A DNA stretch of 47,910 bases from Oscillospiraceae bacterium (GTDB taxonomy: Bacteria > Bacillota > Clostridia > Oscillospirales > Ruminococcaceae). The notes beneath the pieces are model-generated. The model was not told the DNA's origin and ran no database searches. It worked only from the letters and a program-made list of their open reading frames with translations. The stretch lies in the NCBI GenBank assembly GCA_900768245.1, contig CAAGCE010000245.1, positions 1 to 47,910 on the forward strand. Reading direction: 5' to 3'. Made by a program: the position numbers and the translations under genes. Below, one piece after another: positions 17,140 through 26,913 of this stretch. Each line of letters begins with the position of its first letter. The stretch's first letter is position 1.

Positions 17140-18861
17140 ATGTGGTGCAAAACTTGCAGAAGAGAAACAAATGCAAATATCTGTGAGATATGTGGAGAAG
17201 AAACAGAACCGGAAATCCCTGTAGAAGAATATTATTGTTACGATTGTAATATCCCAATAATAAAATATGCAAATGAAGCAGACAGAGAAAGATGTCCGCT
17301 TTGCGGCAAGGCGACTAAGTATTTCGCAGCTGATCTGCGGCCTGTTTTCCCCGAAGAAAGACTGCTGCTTGAAATCCTTATGGACAGTCCGCTCAAATAC
17401 ATCAATTCTTCCGTATGGGCAAACAATAATAAGTTTTACTTTGATGGAAAGGCAATTACGATCACAAGCAAATATTATAAGAAATATTCGGCTGACCATA
17501 TTATAAAAGAACTTGAAAAGTATAAACCTCAGAATAGCTATGAATCATTTAATAAAATAATTGACAGGTTTGTTCAGGCAAATAGAGGACGGTTAAATTA
17601 TATTATTGATGAGGCGCATACGTTTATCCAGGAGGAAGCAAGTAAATACCCCCGACAGAATATTGTTTTGTCTTTTTCGGGCGGCAAAGATTCAACGGCA
17701 AGTGCGGATCTGGCTGTCAAGGCACTCAGCGACCCGAGCTTAGTCCATATTTTTGGCAATACAACGCTTGAATTTCCTCTTACAACAGAATATGCTCAAA
17801 GGTTCAGACAGAATAATCCTAAAGCTATTTTTAAGATTGCACAGAATAAAGAGCAGGATTTCTATAAAGTATGCGAAGATATCGGTCCTCCTGCACGAAT
17901 GATGAGATGGTGCTGTTCTATGTTTAAGACAGGTCCTATAACAAGAGTTCTCAACAGATATTATCGTGATATAAATATTCTTACTTTTTATGGCATTCGC
18001 AAATGTGAATCTGTCAGCAGAAGCAAGTATAATCGAGTTGAGGATAATGCAGAATCTGTTAAAATACAAAAGCAGAAGGTAGCGTCTCCCATTTTTTTAT
18101 GGCAGGACATTGATGTTTGGCTGTACATATTGGGAGAAGATATTGATTTCAATGATGCTTACAGATTGGGTTATGACAGAGTGGGCTGCTGGTGTTGTCC
18201 AAATAACAATGAACGTGCACAATTCTTGTCATCAATATATATGCCGGAGCAATATGCAAGGTGGCGCAATTTCCTTATTGATTTTGCAAAGCGAATAGGA
18301 AAGCCCGATCCGGAGGTATATGTTGACACTGGAAAGTGGAAAGCCCGACAGGGCGGAAATGGTGTAAAAGCGGCGCAGGACGTCAAGATAAGATATACAA
18401 ACTGCACAGTTGAGGATTATGCAAAGATCTATCAGTTGAACCGACCCGTAGATGACGAATTCCTTAATTTGTTTACTCCGTTCGGAAAAGTATCAAAGGA
18501 GCTTGGCAGAAAGCTCATCAATGAAACCATTGTTATTGATATAAAAACAAATACTCCTATCATTTCTATTCAGCCATTCAAGCAGGATGATTACGAATAT
18601 TCTGTAAAAATCAAAACTATGAATGTGGCAAACCATGATGATCTGCAGCGAATGGTTGGATATCAGATCCGCAAGTTCAATGCGTGCCGAAAATGTCTGA
18701 AATGTGAGTCATTATGTAATTTCGGCGCAATCTCCATAGTTGGGGATTATTATCGCATTGATGAGAATAAATGCAAGCGCTGTAAAATGTGCGTAACTGC
18801 CAAATATCTTGATGGTGGCTGCCTGATGGATAAATATTTAAAAACGAAAGAACAAGGTTGA
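17140..18861 (+). CDS. sspD: SspD/DndC-like PP-loop sulfurtransferase with ferredoxin domain
   Basis: A 573-aa protein. Two N-terminal zinc-ribbon-like Cys pairs (C3/C6, C15/C18; C33/C36, C50/C53) precede a PAPS-reductase/ATP-pyrophosphatase domain with the PP-loop SFSGGKDSTAS at about 177-187. Cysteines in RWCCSMF (about 258) and GCWCCPN (about 347) fit the 4Fe-4S site of DndC. The C terminus (about 515-565) adds two Cys clusters, CRKCLKCESLC and CKRCKMC, like a 4Fe-4S ferredoxin. It should activate the DNA backbone phosphate for sulfur insertion. The DUF4007 gene overlaps or abuts its end. The symbol is assigned from architecture and neighbours, not alignment. Confidence 0.8.
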   Translation: MWCKTCRRETNANICEICGEETEPEIPVEEYYCYDCNIPIIKYANEADRERCPLCGKATKYFAADLRPVFPEERLLLEILMDSPLKYINSSVWANNNKFYFDGKAITITSKYYKKYSADHIIKELEKYKPQNSYESFNKIIDRFVQANRGRLNYIIDEAHTFIQEEASKYPRQNIVLSFSGGKDSTASADLAVKALSDPSLVHIFGNTTLEFPLTTEYAQRFRQNNPKAIFKIAQNKEQDFYKVCEDIGPPARMMRWCCSMFKTGPITRVLNRYYRDINILTFYGIRKCESVSRSKYNRVEDNAESVKIQKQKVASPIFLWQDIDVWLYILGEDIDFNDAYRLGYDRVGCWCCPNNNERAQFLSSIYMPEQYARWRNFLIDFAKRIGKPDPEVYVDTGKWKARQGGNGVKAAQDVKIRYTNCTVEDYAKIYQLNRPVDDEFLNLFTPFGKVSKELGRKLINETIVIDIKTNTPIISIQPFKQDDYEYSVKIKTMNVANHDDLQRMVGYQIRKFNACRKCLKCESLCNFGAISIVGDYYRIDENKCKRCKMCVTAKYLDGGCLMDKYLKTKEQG

Positions 18862-18866
18862 TCTAT

Positions 18867-19748
18867 ATGAAATTCAGAGGACATGAAACCTTCTTTATTC
18901 GTAAGGGATGGTTATATAAGGGAATGAACAATATTGTCCGAGAGCCGGGCGTATTTCAGGGAGCTGCCGGTAATCCTATGGATGTTTTGGGCATAGGTGC
19001 AAATATGGTTAAAGCACTCAGATACTGGCTGCTCGCTTCGAAGCTCACATCTGAGCCGAGAGCAGGAAGAAAAAATCAGACGTTGACTGATCTTGGGCAT
19101 TTGATTTACGATAACGACCCGTATATGGAAGAAATAGGCTCACTTTGGCTTGTTCATTATATGATAGCAACTAATGAAGATGATGCGACCGCGTGGTATA
19201 TTTTCTTCAATGAGTTTGATAAGAGCGAATTTACTGTTGATGATTTTCATAGCAGTATAGTTAAATATATACGAATGAAGGAAGATGCTTCTGTTCCGTC
19301 CGACAGAGCAATTGAAGATGATTTCAATTGTATTGTTAATACTTACGTTCCCAGAGTAAGACTCAATCCCGCAAAGGTTCATCCCGAAAGTAATATTGAC
19401 TGTCCGCTGGGAGAACTTGGTCTTATTGATGTTATTGATAAACGCAGGGGACTTTATAAAAAGACCTCACCGAAAGCTGATATGATCCCCAGCCTGATTC
19501 TTTTAGCAGTTATTATTCACAATGCGGAAAACCGCGAAATCAGGATAACATCATTACAAAAGGACAAAGGTCAAGTGGGCAAAGTGTTTAACCTTGACTC
19601 TATTACGCTGATAAATTCGCTTTACAAGCTTGATACATTGGGATATATCAGTGTTATCAGAACCGCAGGTCTTGATATTATCAGAATAAATACTGATATG
19701 ACATTTGAAGAATGTGTGCAAAGGTATTATGAAGAATTAAATCACTAA
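18867..19748 (+). CDS. sspB: DUF4007 protein, SspB-like
   Basis: A 293-aa protein starting MKFRGHETFFIRKGWLYKG, the typical DUF4007 opening. The later motifs DVLGIGANMVKALRYWL and TLTDLGHLIYDNDPY also fit. DUF4007 proteins accompany PAPS-reductase-like genes, and in the Ssp system SspB is described as a DNA-nicking component. The ATG at 18867 lies 5 bp after the upstream stop at 18861; a TTG at 18858 overlapping that stop is the alternative. The next gene starts 20 bp downstream. Function as the modification nickase is inferred from family and context. Confidence 0.78.
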   Translation: MKFRGHETFFIRKGWLYKGMNNIVREPGVFQGAAGNPMDVLGIGANMVKALRYWLLASKLTSEPRAGRKNQTLTDLGHLIYDNDPYMEEIGSLWLVHYMIATNEDDATAWYIFFNEFDKSEFTVDDFHSSIVKYIRMKEDASVPSDRAIEDDFNCIVNTYVPRVRLNPAKVHPESNIDCPLGELGLIDVIDKRRGLYKKTSPKADMIPSLILLAVIIHNAENREIRITSLQKDKGQVGKVFNLDSITLINSLYKLDTLGYISVIRTAGLDIIRINTDMTFEECVQRYYEELNH

Positions 19749-19768
19749 GTAAATTGGGAGTACCGTCT

Positions 19769-22700
19769 ATGTTAAATGAAATTATTGAAATATCAAGCGG
19801 ATTTCAGTCATCCGTTAACATTGCATTCGATCTGTATAATGACAAGAAGATCCAGAGCTTTATACCTACATCGTCTGCACTTGAATTGATTACAAATGTA
19901 ATATCCAGCACAGAGGCGGACTCAACTCACAGAGCAAAAATACTTACAGGTGCTTATGGAAGAGGCAAATCGCATATCGTTCTTGTTTTGCTTTCTATAC
20001 TAAACAGAAAAGACAAAAAAGATCTGTTCAAAAGTCTTTTGTCCCGAATGAAAGAGTATGATGAGGATTCATATAAGCTTGTACAGAATTATATTAGATC
20101 CAAAACCAGACTTCTTCCCATAGTTATAAGCGGAAGCAGCACCAGCCTTTCGCAGTCATTCTTAAACGCATTACAGCAGACATTATCGGGAAATGATCTA
20201 AATGATATTATGCCTGATACACATTTTAAGGCGGCAAGGCAGACCATTGAAAAGTGGCAGGAGAGCTATCCCGAAACATATACGCAGTTTGAAAACAAGA
20301 TATCTGTTAACGTCAGCAGCTTTATAGCAGAGCTTGATGACCATAACACAGAGGCATATAAGGAATTTATTTCGATATATCCCGAACTCACAGCAGGAAG
20401 TGTTTTTAATCCTTTTCTTGCTGATGATGTTGCAAAGCTTTATGAAGATGTAAGCATTGCTGTTAAATCAAAGGGATATTCGGGAATTTACATCGTATAT
20501 GATGAATTTGGAAAATACCTTGAAACAAGCATTGCATCGGCAACAGAAAGCGATACAAAGCTTCTTCAGGATCTTGCCGAGAAATGCAACAGATCGGGAA
20601 ATAATCAGATGCACCTTATGCTTATATGTCATAAGGATATTTCTAATTATATTGATATGAATCTGCCGCAGGATAAGGTTGACGGCTGGAGAGGTATTTC
20701 AGGCCGCTTTGAGCACATTAATCTCCATAATAATTATAACCAGATGTATGAGATCATAGCTGCTGTTATCGGTAAGAAGGCAGATAAATGGGAAGGATTC
20801 AGCAGCAGTCATGACTCTGTTTTTGATGATCTGGCACATAAATATTTTTCGAATAAACTTATCGGCGCAGATCTTGATAGTGTTAAAAATGCAATAGTAT
20901 CCTGTTATCCGCTGCACCCTTCTACTATGTTTATTTTGCCAAGATTGTCGGAGAAGGTGGCGCAGAACGAAAGAACTTTATTTACGTTTCTTTCTGCAAA
21001 CCATAAAAACACATTAGTGGATTTTATCGAGAAAAATACTGATGAATTTCCGTTTGTTACTCCCGATCATCTCTACGATTATTTTGAGCAGCAGTTTAAA
21101 AAAGAACTAAATTCATCTGAGATCCACAAAACATATCAGTTAGCTTCAAGAGTGCTTCGCAAAGTGGAGAAAGGGTCTTTGCAATCCAAAATTATAAAAG
21201 CCATTGCGCTGATATATATTATCGAGCAGTTTGAAAAATATCCTCCTACTGTTGATAATATCATTAATACTTTTGCAGGCACCGTATCTGACCCTAAGGA
21301 GATATCAGATGCTTTAGAACAGCTTGTCAATAATGCTTGCATTGTTTATCTCAAGCGCAGCAATAATTATTTGAAGCTGAAAGAGTCGAGTGGCATTGAT
21401 GTCAATGAGCTTATTACCAACAGAATAGAGAAGTTAAAGCTTACAACCGATACAAAGAGCTTGCTTAATGAGCTTGCATCGGATAATTATTTATATCCTG
21501 TCAGGTATAATGACGATAATTGCATCACAAGATACTTTGAGTTTAAATTTATCAGCTCAACAGAGTGCTTGTCGGATAATATAAGGATTTCTGATCCTGA
21601 TGCAAACGGAACTGTTCAGGGTGTGTTTTTTGAATCTGCAGCAGAATTTGATGGATTTGAAGCTGAAAAACTTAATGTTCAAAATCAGCAGGCAGTAATT
21701 GTTGTACCTGATAGATTTGTGGATATTTCTTCTTATGTTTTTGAATACAAAGCACTTCTGGAATTGAAAACAGAGAATGCAGATGATGATATTCTTACAG
21801 ATGAGCTTGACGTTTATCTGGATGATGTGGATGTTATCGCCAGTGGATTTATCAATGCATTCACTCACCCCGAATTACAGAAAGTGTCATATTACTATAA
21901 TAATCAAAAACAAAGACTTGTGCGTAAAGCTCAGCTGTCAGCGTTGCTGTCAGATATATGCGATCACATTTATTATCAGACACCTGTGATAAACAACGAA
22001 TCTATCAATAAAAATATTGTCCCGACGGTTGCAGTAAATAGCAGAACCAAGCTGACAACTGCTATACTTGAGAGTGATACTGTAAAGGAAAATCTTGGTT
22101 TAACCGGTACAGGGCAGGACGTTTCCTTTATGCGAAGCACTCTGATTCAGACAGGTATCTTAAAAGAAAACGATGGACGATTTATTTTTGATCTTCAGCC
22201 TGAAGATCAAAAGATGCGAAATGTTTTGAACGTGATATCAGCATTTTTCAGAGGCACAGCTGTAGACGGTGAAAAATCGTTTGATAAATTGTATTATGAG
22301 CTTACGTCTGCTGAGTGTGGAATAGGATTAAAGCGTGGCGTTATTCCAATTTACCTTGCTGTAGTGCTTAATTCTGTTAAAAAAGATGTTGTGATCAGAA
22401 ATAAAAACGCTGAAGTCAAAATTACATCAGACCTTTTGAACAGTATAAATCAATCCCCATCCGATTCTTCGGTAGTTATGGAGGATTGGAGCGAAGATAA
22501 GCAAAATTATCTCAGAAGGCTGGAAGACGTTTTTTCAGATACTATTGTGGAGCGGGAAAAAAGCTACAACAGCTTTGCTTATATTACTCTCGCAATGAAC
22601 AGATGGTATATGTCGCTTCCTCGATGTGCAAAGGAAATGACTGTATATTATGATACAGATGCTAAGCTCCCGTTAGAATACGTAAAGTTTGTAAACTCAC

Positions 22701-23368
22701 TAAAACAGCCGGGCAGCAATTCACGAGAATATCTGATAGAACAACTTCCGAATATATTTAAGCAGAAGAAAGCGGTGCTTGCCATTGCAGATAGTATTGC
22801 AGCTGCAAAAGATGTTTTTGAGAGCGGAAAAAAACGTATTACCAAAAAACTGATCGATATTACCAAAAAGATATTCGATGGAGACGAGAATGCCTCATTA
22901 AAATCGGTATTAAGCGATTGGTATGATAACCTGACAACCACAACAATACAGCATCAGTTTGCCAACAATGAAAATGTGATTCTATCGTTGATTTCATCAG
23001 TCACAAATGATGAAGATATGTTTATTTCAAGGCTTGCAAAGGCTGTTGTCGGATTAAGGATAGACGATTGGAACAAGGAATGTGTGGCAGAATTTGAAGC
23101 TGAATTGAATCAAATAAAACACTCTGTTGACAGCTATAATTCTGAAAAACACGATTCTGACAAATCTCAAGGAAATTTCTGCAAACTGACATTTGTGACA
23201 GAAGGCGGCGAAGAGATTACAAGAGTATTTGAACATATTCAGTATAGCAACATAGCCAAGCTTCTTTATAATGATATTTCTGGTGCAATTGAGGAAATTG
23301 GTCAGGCTATTTCCGAACAGGAGAAACGACAGGTACTTATTGAAATACTTGAAAAAATGTGCCGATAA
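19769..23368 (+). CDS. sspC: Large P-loop ATPase, SspC-like
   Basis: A 1199-aa soluble protein. The N-terminal ATPase has Walker A GAYGRGKSH at about 60-68 and Walker B VYDEFGKYLE at about 240-249, both of the type found in large defence ATPases. The long remainder is helical and not recognised by eye. SspC supplies ATPase activity in phosphorothioate modification. This protein is longer than I would expect for SspC, which may reflect added C-terminal domains. The start is the ATG at 19769 with GGGAG 8 nt upstream. It lies between the DUF4007 gene and the cysteine desulfurase, 14 bp before the latter. Confidence 0.72.
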   Translation: MLNEIIEISSGFQSSVNIAFDLYNDKKIQSFIPTSSALELITNVISSTEADSTHRAKILTGAYGRGKSHIVLVLLSILNRKDKKDLFKSLLSRMKEYDEDSYKLVQNYIRSKTRLLPIVISGSSTSLSQSFLNALQQTLSGNDLNDIMPDTHFKAARQTIEKWQESYPETYTQFENKISVNVSSFIAELDDHNTEAYKEFISIYPELTAGSVFNPFLADDVAKLYEDVSIAVKSKGYSGIYIVYDEFGKYLETSIASATESDTKLLQDLAEKCNRSGNNQMHLMLICHKDISNYIDMNLPQDKVDGWRGISGRFEHINLHNNYNQMYEIIAAVIGKKADKWEGFSSSHDSVFDDLAHKYFSNKLIGADLDSVKNAIVSCYPLHPSTMFILPRLSEKVAQNERTLFTFLSANHKNTLVDFIEKNTDEFPFVTPDHLYDYFEQQFKKELNSSEIHKTYQLASRVLRKVEKGSLQSKIIKAIALIYIIEQFEKYPPTVDNIINTFAGTVSDPKEISDALEQLVNNACIVYLKRSNNYLKLKESSGIDVNELITNRIEKLKLTTDTKSLLNELASDNYLYPVRYNDDNCITRYFEFKFISSTECLSDNIRISDPDANGTVQGVFFESAAEFDGFEAEKLNVQNQQAVIVVPDRFVDISSYVFEYKALLELKTENADDDILTDELDVYLDDVDVIASGFINAFTHPELQKVSYYYNNQKQRLVRKAQLSALLSDICDHIYYQTPVINNESINKNIVPTVAVNSRTKLTTAILESDTVKENLGLTGTGQDVSFMRSTLIQTGILKENDGRFIFDLQPEDQKMRNVLNVISAFFRGTAVDGEKSFDKLYYELTSAECGIGLKRGVIPIYLAVVLNSVKKDVVIRNKNAEVKITSDLLNSINQSPSDSSVVMEDWSEDKQNYLRRLEDVFSDTIVEREKSYNSFAYITLAMNRWYMSLPRCAKEMTVYYDTDAKLPLEYVKFVNSLKQPGSNSREYLIEQLPNIFKQKKAVLAIADSIAAAKDVFESGKKRITKKLIDITKKIFDGDENASLKSVLSDWYDNLTTTTIQHQFANNENVILSLISSVTNDEDMFISRLAKAVVGLRIDDWNKECVAEFEAELNQIKHSVDSYNSEKHDSDKSQGNFCKLTFVTEGGEEITRVFEHIQYSNIAKLLYNDISGAIEEIGQAISEQEKRQVLIEILEKMCR

Positions 23369-23382
23369 ACGAAGGTGAAAAT

Positions 23383-24534
23383 ATGCAGGATAAAACAGTA
23401 TACTTCGATAATGCTGCAACGACATTTCCAAAGCCGGAAGAAGTATATTCATTTATGGATAAGTTTTATAGGGAATGTGGCGTAAATGTCGGCAGAGGTC
23501 AACACAAGCTGGCTTCTAAGGCAAATGCGCTTATGGAAGAAACACGTAGTTTGTTGCTGCAATTATTCCATTGTGAAAATAGAAAGGTTATATTTACTGC
23601 AACAGCAACAGAAGCAATCAATCTGGTGCTGAACGGTATTGATATTCCTGATGGAGCAACTGTGTATATTTCACCTTTTGAACATAATGCCGTAACAAGG
23701 ACACTGCATAATCTGCAGAAAAAATCAGGTTTTCAGATAGAGTACTTAGAAGTAGAAAGAAGCTCTTTTGTATATGACCTTGAGAAAATCAAGAATCAAT
23801 TTATGGAGAGAAGACCATTTGCTTGTATAGTAAGCCATGCAAGTAATGTTTGTGGGGCTGTTGCTCCAATAAAGGATATATTTGATTTATCAAAGATATA
23901 TGATTCAATAAATGTTGTCGATATGTGTCAGACGGCTGGGTTGATTGATACTGATCTTAGCAGTGAAATATATGATTATGCAATATTTGAGGGGCATAAA
24001 ACCTTATATGGTCCTATGGGTATCGGAGGAGTGATTGCAAAATCAGCAATTAATATTGATCCTTTGATCTTTGGAGGAACAGGTATTGATTCGGCTAATC
24101 AGGATATGCCTTCGGATGTTCCTGTTAGGTATGAAGCGGGAAGCCATAATATTTCTGCTATAGCGGGTCTTAATGCTGCACTAAAATGGATACTCAGTAT
24201 TGGTGTTGATAGCATTTTCACAGAAGAACAGAAAAAGAAGGAAAAGCTTATTGATCTTCTGCGTGAATATGACAACATAACTGTTATTGTTCCTGAAAAC
24301 TCGATTGGTGTTGTTTCCTGTGTTTTTGATGGATACAGCAGTGATAATATCGGACAAGTATTGAGCGATATGAATATTGCGGTGAGAACTGGACTGCATT
24401 GTGCACCCGCTGCTCATAAGTTTATTGGTACTTTTCCGGCGGGAACGGTAAGGTTTAGTTTGAGTTATTTTAATGATGAAAGTGATTTTAAGATACTGAA
24501 TGAAGCATTGACATATATCGAAGATAATAGTTGA
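23383..24534 (+). CDS. sspA: Cysteine desulfurase, SspA/DndA-like
   Basis: A 383-aa class-V aminotransferase fold. YFDNAATTFPKPEEV near the N terminus, the PLP lysine in EGHKTLYGPMG (about Lys205) and the catalytic cysteine in TGLHCAPAAH (about Cys340) are all present. It moves sulfur from L-cysteine as a persulfide to the PP-loop protein. Placement inside the operon argues for dedicated sulfur supply rather than general Fe-S assembly. The ATG at 23383 has AAGGTG upstream. The helicase gene follows at once. No defect is seen. Confidence 0.9.
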   Translation: MQDKTVYFDNAATTFPKPEEVYSFMDKFYRECGVNVGRGQHKLASKANALMEETRSLLLQLFHCENRKVIFTATATEAINLVLNGIDIPDGATVYISPFEHNAVTRTLHNLQKKSGFQIEYLEVERSSFVYDLEKIKNQFMERRPFACIVSHASNVCGAVAPIKDIFDLSKIYDSINVVDMCQTAGLIDTDLSSEIYDYAIFEGHKTLYGPMGIGGVIAKSAINIDPLIFGGTGIDSANQDMPSDVPVRYEAGSHNISAIAGLNAALKWILSIGVDSIFTEEQKKKEKLIDLLREYDNITVIVPENSIGVVSCVFDGYSSDNIGQVLSDMNIAVRTGLHCAPAAHKFIGTFPAGTVRFSLSYFNDESDFKILNEALTYIEDNS

Positions 24535-24548
24535 CTAGAGGTGTTTGT

Positions 24549-26747
24549 ATGAGCTTAATAGATATCGAAATAAAAAAGGAATACAGATCGCTTATAGATA
24601 ACATTGTAAAAGATTTTTATATTCCCCTGTTAAGTGAAGCAGTTGTTTATAAACGTGCAGTCGGCTTCTTTTCTTCATCTGCTCTTGCCGAGGTTTCTAA
24701 AGGAATAGCAGGACTTGTAAAGAATGGTGGAAAGATATACATTGTTGCGTCACCTTTTTTATCTGAAGATGATGTTGCAGCAATACGCAATGGATATAAT
24801 AGGCGTGATGATATTGTAAAATCAGCTATCAGAAGGAAACTTACTGCCCCTTCTGATGAGTTGGAAGCTGATAGACTAAATCTGCTGGCAAATTTGATTG
24901 CTGATGGAATACTCGATATAAAGATTGCTTTTACCGAGAATAATGACAGAGCCGGGATGTATCATGAAAAGATGGGTCTGATTACAGATAGTAATGGAAA
25001 TACTGTAGCGTTTTCAGGTTCAATGAATGAATCGTCTACAGCGCTTATGGTAAATTACGAAACTATTGATGTATATTGTTCTTGGAATAATGATAAGGAA
25101 AGAGTGATATTAAAGCAAAATGCTTTTACCTCAATTTGGAATAATACCGAACCCAATATTGTGATTATAGATTTTCCGGAATTGAAGGATGAATTTATAG
25201 TAAAATATAAAACCGGCAAAGCTAATCTTAAGATTGATCAGGATGAGATAGGTAATAAACAAATGTCATCTAGATTATCGTGTTATATGAGCAGCGGAAT
25301 GCCATCTTTTCCAGATGGTTTTAAACTTCATAGTTATCAAACAGATGCAATAAATAAGTGGCAAGAAGAAAAATATCGTGGAATATTTGACATGGCAACA
25401 GGAACCGGAAAAACATACACCGGATTAGGTGCTGTTGTCAGATTATCCGACAATCTGAATGGAAAACTGGCTGTAGTAATAGTATGTCCATATCAACATC
25501 TTGTTGAACAGTGGGTCGAGGATTTGCAAAAGTTTCATTTTGACCCAATAATTGGATATAGCGCGTCTTCACAGAAAGATTGGAAAAGAAAACTGGAAAA
25601 TGCAATACGAATGCAGAAATTGGGTGTTGAGGGAAAAACGTTCTTTTGCTTTATATGTACGAATGCAACTTATTCTTCGGATTTTGTACAAAGTCAGATA
25701 CAAAAAATAAGAGGGGATTGTTTGCTTCTGGTTGATGAAGCTCATAATTTTGGAGCATCTTATTTAAGCAGATTATTAAATGATAAGTTCAACTATCGAT
25801 TAGCTTTGTCAGCTACGATTGACAGATATGGAGACGAAAGCGGTACTCAAAAACTGTATGATTACTTTGGTAATAAATGTATAGTGTATGACCTAGAAAG
25901 GGCAATTTCTGAGAAAAAACTAACTAGGTACAAGTATTACCCTGTAATTACATATTTAAATGATGATGAATTAAGGAAATATACTGATTTGTCAAAGACT
26001 ATGCAAAAATGTCTGGAAAAAAGCGCTAATGGAACATATAGACTAAGTGAAAAAGGAAAACGTCTTGCTATGGCACGTGCAAGATTGGTAGCGGCTGCTG
26101 AGAACAAATTAGATTTGCTGGAAAAGAATATGGTTCCATATGTTGATAAACACAATATATTGGTATATTGTGGTGCAGCTTCATTACCCAACTATACTTT
26201 AGATAGTACTGATATTGTGGATGATGATGTACGTCAAATTGATGCAGTTACCAATCTTCTTGGAAACAAAATGCATATGCGTGTAGCACAGTTCACCTCA
26301 AAAGAGGATATTGAAAAAAGAGAATTAATTAAATCTGAGTTTTCCAGTGGTGAAAATTTGCAGGCATTGATAGCAATAAAATGTCTTGATGAGGGTGTTA
26401 ATATTCCAAGTATTAAAACAGCCTTCATTCTTGCAAGTACGACAAATCCCAAAGAATACATTCAGCGCAGAGGTAGAGTACTGCGATTAGCTAAAGGAAA
26501 AGATTTCGCAGAAATATATGATTTTTTAACTTTACCGGCAGCGTTGGGTTCTTCGACATATATGATAGATGAACATAAAAAGCTTACAATGACAATGGTA
26601 AAAAATGAATTGGCTCGTGCTTTTGAGTTTGCAAGACTCGCTGATAACTTTGTTGAAGCAAACAAAGTGCTTGAGGAGATCAGAGAAGAGTATGGAATAT
26701 ATGACGAAGAATATCTGTTTGAGAAGGAGTATGATTATTATGACTGA
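24549..26747 (+). CDS. PLD-nuclease plus SF2 helicase
   Basis: A 732-aa protein. The N-terminal phospholipase-D-like domain has YHEKMGLI at about 137-144 and the trailing GSMNES at about 157, a single HKD-type site. The SF2 helicase has Walker A ATGTGKT at about 282-288, the DEAH box VDEAH at about 395, SAT at about 422 and the motif VI QRRGRVLR near 638. This matches the domain plan of restriction helicases annotated beside phosphorothioation genes. It probably translocates on and cuts DNA that lacks the mark. The ATG at 24549 follows GAGGTG. The next gene overlaps its stop by 8 nt. Confidence 0.85.
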   Translation: MSLIDIEIKKEYRSLIDNIVKDFYIPLLSEAVVYKRAVGFFSSSALAEVSKGIAGLVKNGGKIYIVASPFLSEDDVAAIRNGYNRRDDIVKSAIRRKLTAPSDELEADRLNLLANLIADGILDIKIAFTENNDRAGMYHEKMGLITDSNGNTVAFSGSMNESSTALMVNYETIDVYCSWNNDKERVILKQNAFTSIWNNTEPNIVIIDFPELKDEFIVKYKTGKANLKIDQDEIGNKQMSSRLSCYMSSGMPSFPDGFKLHSYQTDAINKWQEEKYRGIFDMATGTGKTYTGLGAVVRLSDNLNGKLAVVIVCPYQHLVEQWVEDLQKFHFDPIIGYSASSQKDWKRKLENAIRMQKLGVEGKTFFCFICTNATYSSDFVQSQIQKIRGDCLLLVDEAHNFGASYLSRLLNDKFNYRLALSATIDRYGDESGTQKLYDYFGNKCIVYDLERAISEKKLTRYKYYPVITYLNDDELRKYTDLSKTMQKCLEKSANGTYRLSEKGKRLAMARARLVAAAENKLDLLEKNMVPYVDKHNILVYCGAASLPNYTLDSTDIVDDDVRQIDAVTNLLGNKMHMRVAQFTSKEDIEKRELIKSEFSSGENLQALIAIKCLDEGVNIPSIKTAFILASTTNPKEYIQRRGRVLRLAKGKDFAEIYDFLTLPAALGSSTYMIDEHKKLTMTMVKNELARAFEFARLADNFVEANKVLEEIREEYGIYDEEYLFEKEYDYYD

Positions 26748-26913
26748 TTATAAGGATGAATCACTCGATAAAAAAACGCTTGAATTGATTAAATATCGAA
26801 TTCTAATTACGGAGAGCAGAAATCTCAAAAGTAAAGAGTATTCTGACGCTAAAATGGCTGATAAAATAATAAATATAATAAAGGAGGAGTTGCAGTGTAC
26901 TTCAGAAAAATGA
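26740..26913 (+). CDS. 57-aa protein bridging helicase and ATPase genes
   Basis: The ATG at 26740 overlaps the helicase stop in ATGACTGA. The frame encodes a charged, helical 57-aa protein and overlaps the next gene by 19 bp. It contains the ribosome binding site AAGGAGG for that gene. The overlap at both ends argues for translational coupling and a real gene. No family is recognised. Confidence 0.6.
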   Translation: MTDYKDESLDKKTLELIKYRILITESRNLKSKEYSDAKMADKIINIIKEELQCTSEK

